The position numbers were made by a program, and so were the translations under genes. The notes under the pieces are model-generated. The model was not told the origin of the DNA and ran no database searches. It saw only the letters and a program-made list of their open reading frames with translations. DNA of 42,667 bases from Gammaproteobacteria bacterium (GTDB taxonomy: Bacteria > Pseudomonadota > Gammaproteobacteria > Pseudomonadales > Azotimanducaceae). Each line of letters opens with the position of its first letter. Within the stretch, counting starts at the first letter, position 1. Positions 15,833 to 23,961 of this stretch are shown one piece after another. Where the stretch lies: NCBI GenBank assembly GCA_003247835.1, contig QJYB01000086.1:1-42667 (forward strand), in the 5' to 3' direction.

Positions 15833-15856
15833 GCATCCCCCCTTCAAGGATTGGTC

Positions 15857-15879
15857 GGTTTGCGCCAAAGTAACAAACC
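15857..15879. repeat. inverted repeat in the divergent spacer, possible operator
   Basis: GGTTTG (15857-15862) and CAAACC (15874-15879) form 6-base arms with an 11-base spacer, in the 83-base region between the divergent CMD-like and crotonase genes. Position and spacing would suit a dimeric repressor controlling both units. Short arms make chance occurrence possible. Confidence 0.3.
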
Positions 15880-15915
15880 CCTGCCGCTGCGTGCCATACC
15901 CGAAGGAGAACTACG

Positions 15916-16686
15916 ATGACCGTCCGTGTCGAGCGCCATGCAACCACCACCGTCGTCACCATCGATCGTCCGGACGTGCGTAACGCCGTCGATGGACCGA
16001 CCGCCGCACTGCTCGCCGAGGCGTTCCGCGCGTTCGACGCGGACAACAGCCAGGCGGTAGCCATTCTTACCGGTGCCGGCGGCACGTTCTGTGCCGGGGC
16101 GGATCTGAAGGCCGTCTCCGACGGCCGTGGCAACCGGGTGCGTGAGACCGGCGATGGGCCCATGGGACCTTCCCGCATGCAGCTCGGCAAACCGGTGCTG
16201 GCAGCGGTGGAAGGTTTCGCCGTCGCAGGCGGGCTGGAGCTGGCGCTCTGGTGCGATCTACGGATCGCCGCAGAGGATGCGGTCTTCGGCGTTTACTGCC
16301 GTCGCTGGGGCGTACCCCTCATCGACGGCGGTACCGTACGCCTGCCGAGGCTGATCGGGATGAGTCATGCCATGGACCTGATCCTCACCGGTCGGGGGGT
16401 CTCCGGCGAGGAGGCGAGAATGATGGGGCTCGCCAACCGTCTCACCACGAAAGGCGCAGCGCTCGATGCCGCGCTCGAGCTCGCCGACGGGCTTGCGCGC
16501 TTCCCGCAGGGCTGTCTGAGAAGCGATCGTCAGAGTGCCTATCAGCAGTGGCAGCTCTCGGAATACGACGCGCTCCAGAACGAGACCCGGCTCGGGCTGG
16601 GCGTGATCCGCTCCGGAGAGACCCGGGCCGGTGCCAGCCGTTTCGCAGCAGGTGCCGGCCGCCACGGCGATTTCGGCAATATCTGA
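15916..16686 (+). CDS. crotonase / enoyl-CoA hydratase family protein
   Basis: A 256-residue crotonase-fold protein acting on acyl-CoA thioesters. The oxyanion-hole segments are present: GTFCAGADLKA (about 56-66) and GFAVAGGLELALWCDLRIA (about 102-120), the latter with the first catalytic-position Glu. The second catalytic Glu of true enoyl-CoA hydratase, normally in a pEi.lG motif, is missing: the segment reads FGVYCRRWGVPLIDGG. Subfamilies with this WGVPL motif are annotated as enoyl-CoA hydratases but may do other chemistry, such as isomerase or hydrolase reactions. The ATG at 15916 follows AAGGAG with a normal gap. It converges on the threonine ammonia-lyase gene with 15 bases between stops. 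Confidence 0.9.
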   Translation: MTVRVERHATTTVVTIDRPDVRNAVDGPTAALLAEAFRAFDADNSQAVAILTGAGGTFCAGADLKAVSDGRGNRVRETGDGPMGPSRMQLGKPVLAAVEGFAVAGGLELALWCDLRIAAEDAVFGVYCRRWGVPLIDGGTVRLPRLIGMSHAMDLILTGRGVSGEEARMMGLANRLTTKGAALDAALELADGLARFPQGCLRSDRQSAYQQWQLSEYDALQNETRLGLGVIRSGETRAGASRFAAGAGRHGDFGNI

Positions 16687-16701
16687 CGACCGAACAGGGC
16701 T

Positions 16702-17901
16702 CTATATGAGCTGGACTTCGTAACCCCGGGCCTCGAGTCCGTCCACCACGTGATCGATCTGCTCCTCACCACGCATCTGCAGGGACAGATCCACCAGTGT
16801 GGCCCGCACCGAGGACCCACCGAACGTCCTCTCCTGGGCGATGTCGATGATGTTGCTGCCGAACTCGCCCAGCAGGCGGGTAAGCTCACCCAGCGCACCC
16901 GGCACGTCGGCGATTTCCACCTGCAGGCGGACGAGACGGCCGCTGCGGACCATACCGCGCTCCAGGATCGACGCCAGCACCAGCATGTCGATGTTGCCGC
17001 CGGAGAGCACAACGCCGGTCTTGCGCGCGGTGAATGCATCGCGGTGCGCCATGATGGCCGCAAGGCCCGCCGCACCAGCGCCCTCAACTACCGTCTTCTC
17101 GATCTCGATGAGCTTGAACACCGCGTCTTCCACCTGCTCCTCGCTCACCTCGAGCATCTCGTCGACCAGTTGCCGGATGATCGGCAGGGTGTTCGTACCC
17201 GGTGACTTCACCGCGATGCCTTCCGCCACCGTCGCGGGTTTCGCTACCCTGGCACTCTCCTCGCGAAAAGCTGCGGCCGCGGCATTGAACCGCTCGACCT
17301 GGACTCCGGTGACGTGGATGTCCGGTCGCTGTGATTTCAGGGCAACGGCGATGCCACTGATCAGACCACCGCCGCCGACGGGCACCACCACGGCTTCCAG
17401 GTCCGGCTGCTGTTCGAGCATCTCCAGACCGACCGTACCCTGCCCCGCCATCACACGCGGATCATCGTAGGGGTGAACGAGCACGAGGCCCCGCTCCTCC
17501 GCCAGGCGCCGGGTAAACTCCCTCGTCTCATCGAAGACGCTGCCTTCGAGATGGATCTCCGCGCCGAAGATCCGTGTCTGCTCCACCTTGGTGTTGGGCG
17601 TGGAACGGGGCATGACGATACACGTGGGTATCCCCAGGCGCTGGCCGTGGTACGCCAGCGCCTGGGCGTGGTTGCCTGCAGACATGGCGATTACGCCGCG
17701 ACGCCGCTCCGAGCCGCTCAGTTGTAACAGGCAGTTCAACGCCCCTCGCTCCTTGAACGAAGCCGTGAACTGGAGATTCTCGAACTTCAGCCAGATCTCC
17801 GCGCCTGTCAGTCGGGACAGAGTCTCCGATCGCGTCAGTGGTGTTCGTTCGACCTGTCCGTCGATGCGCACCGCCGCCTGGCGGATGTCTTCGAGTTCCA
17901 T
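16702..17901 (-). CDS. ilvA: threonine ammonia-lyase (threonine dehydratase)
   Basis: A 399-residue PLP enzyme of fold type II that deaminates L-threonine to 2-oxobutanoate and ammonia, the first step towards isoleucine. The PLP lysine is Lys50 in FTASFKERGALN, SAGNHAQALAYHG is the substrate and phosphate loop, and PVGGGGLISG is the glycine-rich PLP phosphate-binding loop. The C-terminal 75 residues (after about 325) form one ACT-like regulatory domain (EIADVPGALGELTRLLGEFG). The single short domain matches the 400-residue class rather than the 510-residue E. coli IlvA with two. The ATG at 17901 has GAGGAG nine bases before it; the open frame upstream to 17961 lacks one. It diverges from the flavodoxin-like gene. 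Confidence 0.92.
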   Translation of the reverse strand: MELEDIRQAAVRIDGQVERTPLTRSETLSRLTGAEIWLKFENLQFTASFKERGALNCLLQLSGSERRRGVIAMSAGNHAQALAYHGQRLGIPTCIVMPRSTPNTKVEQTRIFGAEIHLEGSVFDETREFTRRLAEERGLVLVHPYDDPRVMAGQGTVGLEMLEQQPDLEAVVVPVGGGGLISGIAVALKSQRPDIHVTGVQVERFNAAAAAFREESARVAKPATVAEGIAVKSPGTNTLPIIRQLVDEMLEVSEEQVEDAVFKLIEIEKTVVEGAGAAGLAAIMAHRDAFTARKTGVVLSGGNIDMLVLASILERGMVRSGRLVRLQVEIADVPGALGELTRLLGEFGSNIIDIAQERTFGGSSVRATLVDLSLQMRGEEQIDHVVDGLEARGYEVQLI

Positions 17902-17982
17902 CAGGGCGTCTCCTCGGTGACGGCCGGCGCCGTGAACGGGGCGCAGTATACTCGCGAGCATGCACTACGGCCCGATCAGACC

Positions 17983-18444
17983 ATGAAGCACCTGCTCATC
18001 GTCTACCACACACAGACCGGGAACACCGGGCAACTGGCAGCCGCGGTGTCGAAGGGCGCCGGTCACGAGCTGCTGGACAGTGTCGAGGTGCGCTGCCTGA
18101 AGGCTGCGGACGCGGGACCGGAAGATCTGCTCTGGGCAGACGGTCTGCTGCTCGGAACCCCGGAAAACTTCGGCTACATGTCAGGTGGCCTCAAGGACTT
18201 CCTCGACCGGACGTTCTATCCGGTCGAAGGTCGTATCCTGTCCCTGCCCTACGCCATCTTCATCAGCGCGGGAAACGACGGCAGCGGCGCGCTTCGCGCC
18301 ATCCGCCGTATCGCCAACGGCTACCCGTTCCGCGAGGTCCAGGATCCGCTGGTCGTTCAGGGCGAGATACACCCCGAGCATCTCCAGCAGGCAGAGGAAC
18401 TGGGCATGACGCTGGCCGCGGGACTCGACGCCGGCATCTACTGA
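17983..18444 (+). CDS. flavodoxin-like NAD(P)H/FMN protein
   Basis: A 153-residue flavodoxin-fold protein. The N-terminal strand and FMN phosphate loop read LLIVYHTQTGNTGQLAAAV (residues 4-22), and the second FMN loop is GTPENFGYMSGGLKDFLDR (about 63-81), a pattern shared with WrbA-like and NADPH-dependent FMN reductases. It is shorter than WrbA (about 200 residues) and has no extra domains. Role and partner are unknown; electron transfer or quinone reduction are options. The ATG at 17983 begins two residues before the first strand; a GTG at 17917 would give an unnatural 22-residue extension and overlap the likely promoter area of the divergent threonine ammonia-lyase gene. The epimerase gene follows after 79 bases on the same strand. 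Confidence 0.82.
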   Translation: MKHLLIVYHTQTGNTGQLAAAVSKGAGHELLDSVEVRCLKAADAGPEDLLWADGLLLGTPENFGYMSGGLKDFLDRTFYPVEGRILSLPYAIFISAGNDGSGALRAIRRIANGYPFREVQDPLVVQGEIHPEHLQQAEELGMTLAAGLDAGIY

Positions 18445-18523
18445 CGTATCGATACCACCGGCGTCTTGAACCGGCATCAGCCGATGTGCTTCGATGCCGG
18501 ACCGACACGAAAGAGGAAGCAGC

Positions 18524-19600
18524 ATGGCCCCCATTCCCAGAGGCGGCACGGTAGCCGTCACCGGCGCGGCGGGATTCATCGGCGGCTGGGTGGTCAGAGG
18601 CCTGCTCGACCGTGGTTATCGGGTGCGCGCCTGCGTCCGCGACGTCGGCGACGAGGGCAAGGTCTCCTTCCTCAGGTCCATGCCCGGCTACGCATCTTCC
18701 CGTCTGTCCCTGCATGCCGCCGATCTCGACCAACCTGGCTGCTTCGACAACGTGTTCCGGGGTTGTCATGGCGTCGCGCACGTTTCCCATGTCAGCGATT
18801 ACGACGACCAGGACTACGTGCAGCGCGTCTGCGATCACGTCATCGCCAGCGTCAACGCGTCCGACTCCGTTTCCCGCGTGGTCCTCACCTCGAGCATTGC
18901 CGCGGTGATGTCCGAAGTGGACTTTCAGGACTACGTCCGGCGTCCTGTCTTCTACGAAGACCGTTTTCCGGACGAGCAGAATCCGAGGCGCTCGACGGCC
19001 AAAGGTCAAGGCTACTCCATGGGCAAGGTGCTCGCGGAGCGGGCTTTTGCCCGGGCTGCGGAAGAGCACGGCGGCTGGGATGCCATCACCTGCTGCCCGG
19101 GCGACAACGTGGGGCCGATCCAGTCCGCCCACCAGAAGGAGCGCGGGCCCTGGCAGCACAACATCGAGATGATGCTCACCGGCAAGTACTATCAGACCGG
19201 CGCTTACCGACCGTGGATGACCGTCGACGTGCGCGACGACGCGGACTGTCATATCGGCCTGCTGGAAAGCATCGACGTGGTGAACGGCGAACGCTACATC
19301 GCCTGGTCGACGGAGACGCGCAACGTGGAGGACATCTGTGCCAGCATCGACCGGTTGCTGCCGGAGCTCGGCCATGATGCCCCGGCGGTGACGGATCCTT
19401 TCCCGGAGCGGGTGCAGGCTCGCGAAGCGGAGCTCCGGGCCATCTGGGCTGCCTGTGACCTGCGCAACGACCGGATACGCGCAGTGACCGGCGTCCGCTT
19501 CCGGAGCCTCGACGAGTCGATTCGCGACTGCGTGGAGTCCCTGCTTTCCATCGGTCAGGTGGCGGTCCGCCGCCGTCCCGATTTCCAGCCTGCGGACTGA
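18524..19600 (+). CDS. NAD-dependent epimerase/dehydratase family protein (dihydroflavonol-reductase-like)
   Basis: A 358-residue extended SDR. The Rossmann motif is VTGAAGFIGGWVVRGLLDRG (about 11-30); catalytic residues are the serine in RVVLTSSIAAVM and the YxxxK pair in GYSMGKVLAE. The arrangement is that of dihydroflavonol-4-reductase / cinnamoyl-CoA reductase-like enzymes, which reduce carbonyls with NADPH, although bacterial members have varied substrates. An RVRACVRD segment after strand 2 would favour NADPH. The ATG at 18524 follows GAGGAAG; an earlier ATG at 18494 adds ten residues without a better site. It ends 20 bases before a hairpin terminator. Confidence 0.88.
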   Translation: MAPIPRGGTVAVTGAAGFIGGWVVRGLLDRGYRVRACVRDVGDEGKVSFLRSMPGYASSRLSLHAADLDQPGCFDNVFRGCHGVAHVSHVSDYDDQDYVQRVCDHVIASVNASDSVSRVVLTSSIAAVMSEVDFQDYVRRPVFYEDRFPDEQNPRRSTAKGQGYSMGKVLAERAFARAAEEHGGWDAITCCPGDNVGPIQSAHQKERGPWQHNIEMMLTGKYYQTGAYRPWMTVDVRDDADCHIGLLESIDVVNGERYIAWSTETRNVEDICASIDRLLPELGHDAPAVTDPFPERVQAREAELRAIWAACDLRNDRIRAVTGVRFRSLDESIRDCVESLLSIGQVAVRRRPDFQPAD

Positions 19601-19620
19601 GGCCGTCCGCGCCGAGGGAC

Positions 19621-19649
19621 GAAGTGGCGATTCTCGCCACTTCTTTGCC
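19621..19649 (+). terminator. hairpin terminator after the epimerase gene
   Basis: A perfect 10-bp stem, GAAGTGGCGA (19621-19630) and TCGCCACTTC (19634-19643), has a 3-base loop (TTC) and is followed only by TTT and then GCCC. The stem is strong but the T-tract is short. It lies 20 bases after the epimerase stop and no gene on the other strand ends here. Confidence 0.6.
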
Positions 19650-19737
19650 CATTTCTCGTACTTCGCTCTCAAGCATTCCTGGCAGGCGCTCGATCGCCCG
19701 ATCTATCTCCTTGTTTTTACGATAGTTTCTGACTGGC

Positions 19738-19760
19738 ACCGGATTTGCAACCAATCCGGT
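19738..19760. repeat. inverted repeat ahead of the DUF4389 gene
   Basis: Perfect 8-base arms ACCGGATT (19738-19745) and AATCCGGT (19753-19760) flank 7 bases. The repeat ends 37 bases before the DUF4389 start, in its leader or promoter region. It may be an operator or a leader hairpin; there is no T-run to suggest a terminator. Confidence 0.4.
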
Positions 19761-19797
19761 ATCGCGGGCAGCCACCCGCCCCGCTACAGGAGACCTC

Positions 19798-20211
19798 ATG
19801 GACCCGGCACTGAAAGCCCGTCTCACCAGCCGCGATCTGTGGATGCGGCTCATCTACATGATCGTGCTGGCCATTGCCTACAGCCTCGCCGAGCTGCTCA
19901 TGATCGCGGTGGTCATTTTCCAGTTCGTCTTCATTCTGCTCACCGGCAGCGCCAACGAGCCACTGCTGCGCCTCGGTCAGAACCTGACCCGCTATATCGC
20001 CGACATCATCCGGTTTCAGACCTTCAATACCGAGGACAAGCCGTTTCCGTTCGACGACTGGCCGGATGAGGCCGTGGGCGGTGAACGGTGGCGAGGTGAC
20101 TTCGCAGCAGCCGATGAGCCGGACTCGAATCCGGCGAGCGAAACCCACGGCAATCCCGAGGATGCTGCCGGCACCGCTGCCGAAGAGGATATGCCGACCC
20201 GGCCCGCCTGA
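19798..20211 (+). CDS. DUF4389 domain-containing membrane protein
   Basis: A 137-residue protein with the DUF4389 pattern: a strongly hydrophobic block (about 17-50, two close helices or a hairpin), then LLRLGQNLTRYIADIIRFQTFNTEDKPFPFDDWP (seen in pieces over about 56-90). The RFxTFNTdxkPFPF...DWP motif is the hallmark of this gammaproteobacterial family, whose function is not established. The last 45 residues are acidic and low in complexity (ASETHGNPEDAAGTAAEED), probably a disordered cytoplasmic tail. The ATG at 19798 follows AGGAGA. It converges on the membrane protein gene at 20237 with 25 bases between. Confidence 0.88.
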   Translation: MDPALKARLTSRDLWMRLIYMIVLAIAYSLAELLMIAVVIFQFVFILLTGSANEPLLRLGQNLTRYIADIIRFQTFNTEDKPFPFDDWPDEAVGGERWRGDFAAADEPDSNPASETHGNPEDAAGTAAEEDMPTRPA

Positions 20212-20236
20212 ACCGGCGCGATGACGCGCTGCTCCG

Positions 20237-20794
20237 TCAGTGGGTGGCTGAGGGTTTGAGCCCCGCGGCAATCATGACCTGCGTGCGGACCGCTTCGACC
20301 AGAGAGCGGTCCGGGATGCTTTCGACCAGCTTGAAGCGTCCGAAGCGGCCTCTGCCGACGAGCTCGTAGCTGATTGTGATCGGGCTGCCGGCCGCCGCCG
20401 CGGTCCGATCGATCTCGAGCTCCTCCAGCTCGTCCAGGCTGATCTCGCGGCTGCGGATCACCAGACCGAGCCAGGTGCGCAGACGCAGCATCTTCCGCCT
20501 GCTGATTCTGATCTCGAGCGCGTTGAACGGCAGGTAAAGCGCGAGCAGTACCAGACACGCCCCGAAACAGGCGGACGTGATCCGGATCGCCGTCGTGGCG
20601 AGCTCCGCATCCGGGAGCAACGAACCCGGCACCGCGAGCGACGCGAGCAGAAACGCGGCACCAAGCAGCAGGGCCACAAAGGCCATACCGCGCTGACGTC
20701 CGCGCCGCAGATACAGGCGCAACCAGCCGTCCCGCTGTTCCACCGCAAGACCGTACCGCTCGAGCAGGCAGGCGAGCTGGACCGGGTCCATCAT
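20237..20794 (-). CDS. two-helix membrane protein, unknown function
   Basis: A 185-residue protein. It begins with a soluble segment (LLERYGLAVEQRDGWLRLYL), has two hydrophobic helices (about 37-56 and 66-90), and then a C-terminal cytoplasmic part of about 95 residues with basic and acidic stretches (RISRRKMLRLRTWLG, SLDELEELEIDR) and a predicted beta-rich end. I do not recognise a family. Two adjacent ATGs (20794 and 20791) are both possible; the ribosome site is weak. The open frame further upstream does not look coding. It lies 154 bases downstream of the ABC permease gene on the same strand and could be the last gene of that operon. Confidence 0.65.
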   Translation of the reverse strand: MMDPVQLACLLERYGLAVEQRDGWLRLYLRRGRQRGMAFVALLLGAAFLLASLAVPGSLLPDAELATTAIRITSACFGACLVLLALYLPFNALEIRISRRKMLRLRTWLGLVIRSREISLDELEELEIDRTAAAAGSPITISYELVGRGRFGRFKLVESIPDRSLVEAVRTQVMIAAGLKPSATH

Positions 20795-20948
20795 CGACCT
20801 GTCACCGCTGGTTTGTGTGTGCTTCGCGTGTCCATCTGCTGGTCCTCGCACGCGGTGATGGGCGTACCGCGCCGCTCCCCCAATCTTGGGACCAGAAACG
20901 AAGCAATTCCGTGACGGGACGCTCACTCTCCCTGCGACGGCGCGCTGC

Positions 20949-22112
20949 TCACTCCCCTCGTAGCGCGGTGGTGATCGGCAGCCGGGCAGCCCGCAGCGCG
21001 GGAAACAGCCCGCCGACGGCACCCAGCACAAGCGCCCAGGTGATGCCCAGCCGGAGCAGGTCCGGTGTAACGGCAAAGTCGAAAACCACCTGCGAGAACG
21101 AGGCGTTGTTCAAGGTTGAGGCCTGATAGCCATCGAACAGCAGGTAGACGGCGGCCCCGCCGAGAAGACCACCGAAAGATGCCAGCGCCAGGGACTCCAC
21201 CATCACCGAGACGACGACGGGCACGTTACCGAACCCCAGTGCCCGCAGGGTAGCTATTTCCACGGTCCGGGCGCTGACCGCGGTGTACATCGTGTTGAGC
21301 GCCGCGAACACAGCGCCGATGGCCATGATCATCGCCACCGCGTAGCCGAAGCCGTCGATGAGCGCTGCGCGGGAGGCGGACTGAGCGGCGTAGAAATCCG
21401 CTTCGCGCTGCAGCGCCAGATCGAGTCTGGGATCCGCCTGGATGCGGGCATTCAGCGCTTCTGCGTTGTCCGGGTCTTCGAGCAGCACCCGGGCCGAGGA
21501 GGTGAATCCGCCTCTGCGGAAGTTCGCCTGGGCGACGGGCAGATCGGTCCAGACCTCGGATTCGTAGGCCGAACCGTCGGCACTGAAGTGGCCGACGACG
21601 GTCCAGCGGCTCTCCCGGAAGTCCACGTCCTCACCCACACCGAGACCCTCGAACTCCGTCGCGGCCTTGATCCCGACGAGCAGCTCCCCCTTGCCCGGCG
21701 CGAATGCCCTTCCTTCAACGATCCGGACTTCGGGCCGCACGACGAGGCCCTCGGTCCGCATGCCCCTGACCACCAGATTCGCCGGCGTACCCGTGGACTT
21801 CTTCGGCACGTCGGCAACCACATACAGCTCGGCGCTGGCGGTACGCACGCCGTCCATGCTGGAGAGAACGTTGAACTCCTCGACGGACACACCGCTCGAC
21901 ATCTCGCCGTTGCTGCCGTCCCTGAGAACGATGGCCCGATCCGGCTGCCCGGTGCTCTCGAGCGCTGCGCGAAAGCCGACGGACATGGACAGCAGACCCA
22001 CCAGCACGCCGACGACGCCGGCGATGCCCACCACGATGACCAGCGAAGAGCCGAGCCGCGACGGCAGGTTGCGCAGATTCATCAGCGTGATCTCGAAGAT
22101 CTGAGTCAGCAC
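20949..22112 (-). CDS. ABC transporter permease, FtsX/MacB type (second permease)
   Basis: A 387-residue inner-membrane permease of the FtsX/LolC/MacB family (type VII ABC systems). One N-terminal helix (about 20-42, VIVVGIAGVVGVLVGLLSM) is followed by a large periplasmic MacB-core domain of about 210 residues, then three C-terminal helices: one at about 255-275 followed by the TVEIATLRALGFG coupling segment, one at about 290-315 and one at about 355-375. These systems extrude lipoproteins, peptides or drugs by a mechanotransmission cycle rather than moving substrate through the membrane. It starts 2 bases after the stop of the first permease, so the pair probably forms a heterodimer. Substrate unknown. 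Confidence 0.92.
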   Translation of the reverse strand: MLTQIFEITLMNLRNLPSRLGSSLVIVVGIAGVVGVLVGLLSMSVGFRAALESTGQPDRAIVLRDGSNGEMSSGVSVEEFNVLSSMDGVRTASAELYVVADVPKKSTGTPANLVVRGMRTEGLVVRPEVRIVEGRAFAPGKGELLVGIKAATEFEGLGVGEDVDFRESRWTVVGHFSADGSAYESEVWTDLPVAQANFRRGGFTSSARVLLEDPDNAEALNARIQADPRLDLALQREADFYAAQSASRAALIDGFGYAVAMIMAIGAVFAALNTMYTAVSARTVEIATLRALGFGNVPVVVSVMVESLALASFGGLLGGAAVYLLFDGYQASTLNNASFSQVVFDFAVTPDLLRLGITWALVLGAVGGLFPALRAARLPITTALRGE

Positions 22113-22114
22113 GG

Positions 22115-23269
22115 TCAGTGAGCCCTGAGCGCGTCGACAATGGTCAGTCGGCGGGCGGTGAGCGCCGGCACGCTGCCGATGACCAGTCCGAGCAGTAACG
22201 CCAGCAGGAGGGCCTTCAGAACCGCCGACGGGCTGACGTTGAAGCTGCCGAGCACGGACTCGAGACCCGGTCCGACCCCGACGACAGTCAGCATCGCCAG
22301 CGCCACGCCGAGCAGGCCGCCCGCAACACAGAGCAGCACGGATTCTCCGAGCACCAGCAGCGACACGGTGGTGTCCGTGAAACCCAGCGTCTTCAGGACC
22401 GCGAGCTCAGGTACCCGTTCGCGGAGCGCCTGGGTCATGGTGTTGGCGGTGAGCAGCAGAATGGTGAAGAACACGGCGCTCATGATGATGGACGCGATGA
22501 AGCCGATGTCGCCGAGCTGGTTGGCGAACTGCCGGGAAAACTCGTCCTCGGTAGCGGTACGGGTGGGGTCCAGGGAGTTCTCGAACAACCTGTCGATGGC
22601 CGCGGCGACGGACTCCGCCCGACTCGGGTCGCTCAGTCGCACCGTCCACCAGCCGATCTGGTCCTTGCCGAATTCCTCCACCGCCTCCGTGAAGTAGTCG
22701 TACTGGAAAAGCAGCAGCGGCACGGGCCCCTCGTCGCTGGTGAACGTGCCCACGAGCTCAAATTCCCAGAGCCTGGTGCCGTCTTCCTTTGGCCAGATGT
22801 CCGCCTGTATTGGAATGACGTCCCCGACCCGCCAGCCGAACCGCTCCACCAGTGCTGCCCCCGCCACGGCGCCCGTCCGGGTCCTGGCGAACGCTTCGAG
22901 CTCGTCCGGTGCGATGTGCAGCTCCCGGTAGATGTCGAAGTACTCGAGCGGGACGACCGGATACTTCGGAAAGAAGTTCTGCGGATCCTGGTACTGACCT
23001 CCGAACCACTGCTGCTGGGTGACGGCATCCACCCCCTCCACGGAGAGGATCTGCTGCTTCTGGCTCACGGGCAGGCTGTCGACGATGGAGTACTTGGGCG
23101 ACGTGATCAGGCGATCTACTCCGACCAGGCTGACGCCGGACGAGAACGCGTCGGAGATGGCCTGGAGAAGCAGAAACAGCATGAAGGCGACCACCACCGA
23201 CAGCAGCGTCAGCACGGTGCGGGTCTTCCTGCGGAACAGGTTCGACCAGACCAGACCGAAGAGCTTCAT
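22115..23269 (-). CDS. ABC transporter permease, FtsX/MacB type (first permease)
   Basis: A 384-residue permease with the same four-helix plan as its neighbour. The N-terminus KLFGLVWSNLFRRKTRTVLT leads into TM1 (about 20-40), a periplasmic domain of about 210 residues follows, then TM2 (about 262-285), the coupling helix with RVPELAVLKTLGFTDTTV, TM3 (about 310-335) and TM4 (about 355-375). Its ATG overlaps the stop of the ATPase gene by 4 bases (ATGA), so translation is coupled. Two non-identical permeases with one ATPase and one adaptor recall heterodimeric LolCDE-like or YknXYZ-like arrangements. Confidence 0.92.
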   Translation of the reverse strand: MKLFGLVWSNLFRRKTRTVLTLLSVVVAFMLFLLLQAISDAFSSGVSLVGVDRLITSPKYSIVDSLPVSQKQQILSVEGVDAVTQQQWFGGQYQDPQNFFPKYPVVPLEYFDIYRELHIAPDELEAFARTRTGAVAGAALVERFGWRVGDVIPIQADIWPKEDGTRLWEFELVGTFTSDEGPVPLLLFQYDYFTEAVEEFGKDQIGWWTVRLSDPSRAESVAAAIDRLFENSLDPTRTATEDEFSRQFANQLGDIGFIASIIMSAVFFTILLLTANTMTQALRERVPELAVLKTLGFTDTTVSLLVLGESVLLCVAGGLLGVALAMLTVVGVGPGLESVLGSFNVSPSAVLKALLLALLLGLVIGSVPALTARRLTIVDALRAH

Positions 23270-23949
23270 GCTGCCTGTTCCAGCAGCACGCCCTTGTCCA
23301 TGTGCAGGACATGGCGCGCATGGTCGGCGGCACGTGGATCGTGTGTGACCATGATGATCGTCTTGCCATGCTCCGTGTTGAGCAGCTCGAGCAGGCCGAG
23401 AATCTCGTCGGCGGTATCCCTGTCCAGATCACCCGTCGGCTCGTCACAGACCAGGAGCTCCGGATCCGCCACCAGTGCCCTGGCGATGGCGACCCGCTGC
23501 TGCTGACCGCCGGACAGCTCACCCGGACGGTGTCTGGCGCGATCGGCGAGACCTACGATCTCCAGCGCCGTCTCGGCGTTCTGCCGACGCTGGGCCCGCG
23601 ACAGGCGTGTCAGCAGCAGCGGCAGCTCCACATTCCGCTGCGCCGTAAGCACGGGCAGCAGGTTGTAGAACTGAAAGACGAAGCCGACGTGTTCCGATCG
23701 CCACCTGGCGAGCTCCCGACTGGAAAGCTGATTCAGGTTCGCCCCACCCACGACGATCTCTCCGGAAGACGGATGATCCAGACCGCCGATCAGGTTCAGC
23801 AGCGTGGTCTTACCTGACCCGGAAGGACCCATCATGGCGAGAAAATCCCCCTGCTCGATACTGAGATTGATACCCCTCAGCACCTCGATCGTTTCTCTGC
23901 CTCGCGTGTACTGCTTTGTCAGCTCCCTGCACTCCACCACATGCGTCAT
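23266..23949 (-). CDS. ABC transporter ATP-binding protein (MacB/LolD type)
   Basis: A 227-residue cytoplasmic ATPase driving the two FtsX-type permeases. Walker A is GPSGSGKTT, the Q-loop lies in HVGFVFQFYNLLPVLTA, the signature is LSGGQQQRVAIARALV, Walker B is LLVCDEPTGDLD and the H-loop is MVTHDPRA. The FQFYNLLPVLTA and EPTGDLD forms are typical of the LolD/MacB/FtsE group. Of two in-frame ATGs, 23949 is preferred because GGGGAG lies six bases before it; the ATG at 23955 abuts that site. The gene lies 12 bases after the adaptor stop and overlaps the first permease by 4 bases. Confidence 0.94.
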   Translation of the reverse strand: MTHVVECRELTKQYTRGRETIEVLRGINLSIEQGDFLAMMGPSGSGKTTLLNLIGGLDHPSSGEIVVGGANLNQLSSRELARWRSEHVGFVFQFYNLLPVLTAQRNVELPLLLTRLSRAQRRQNAETALEIVGLADRARHRPGELSGGQQQRVAIARALVADPELLVCDEPTGDLDRDTADEILGLLELLNTEHGKTIIMVTHDPRAADHARHVLHMDKGVLLEQAA

Positions 23950-23961
23950 GGGCATCTCCCC

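Noticed and set aside
18446..18455. Ten-base palindrome GTATCGATAC just after the flavodoxin-like gene
   Set aside because: Too short and without flanking symmetry or a T-run; palindromes of this size are expected by chance in a 42-kb window.
20118..20135. GCCGG-ACTCGAAT-CCGGC, which resembles a tRNA T-arm
   Set aside because: It lies in the DUF4389 coding sequence, the loop length is wrong for TpsiC, and no acceptor or anticodon arms surround it.
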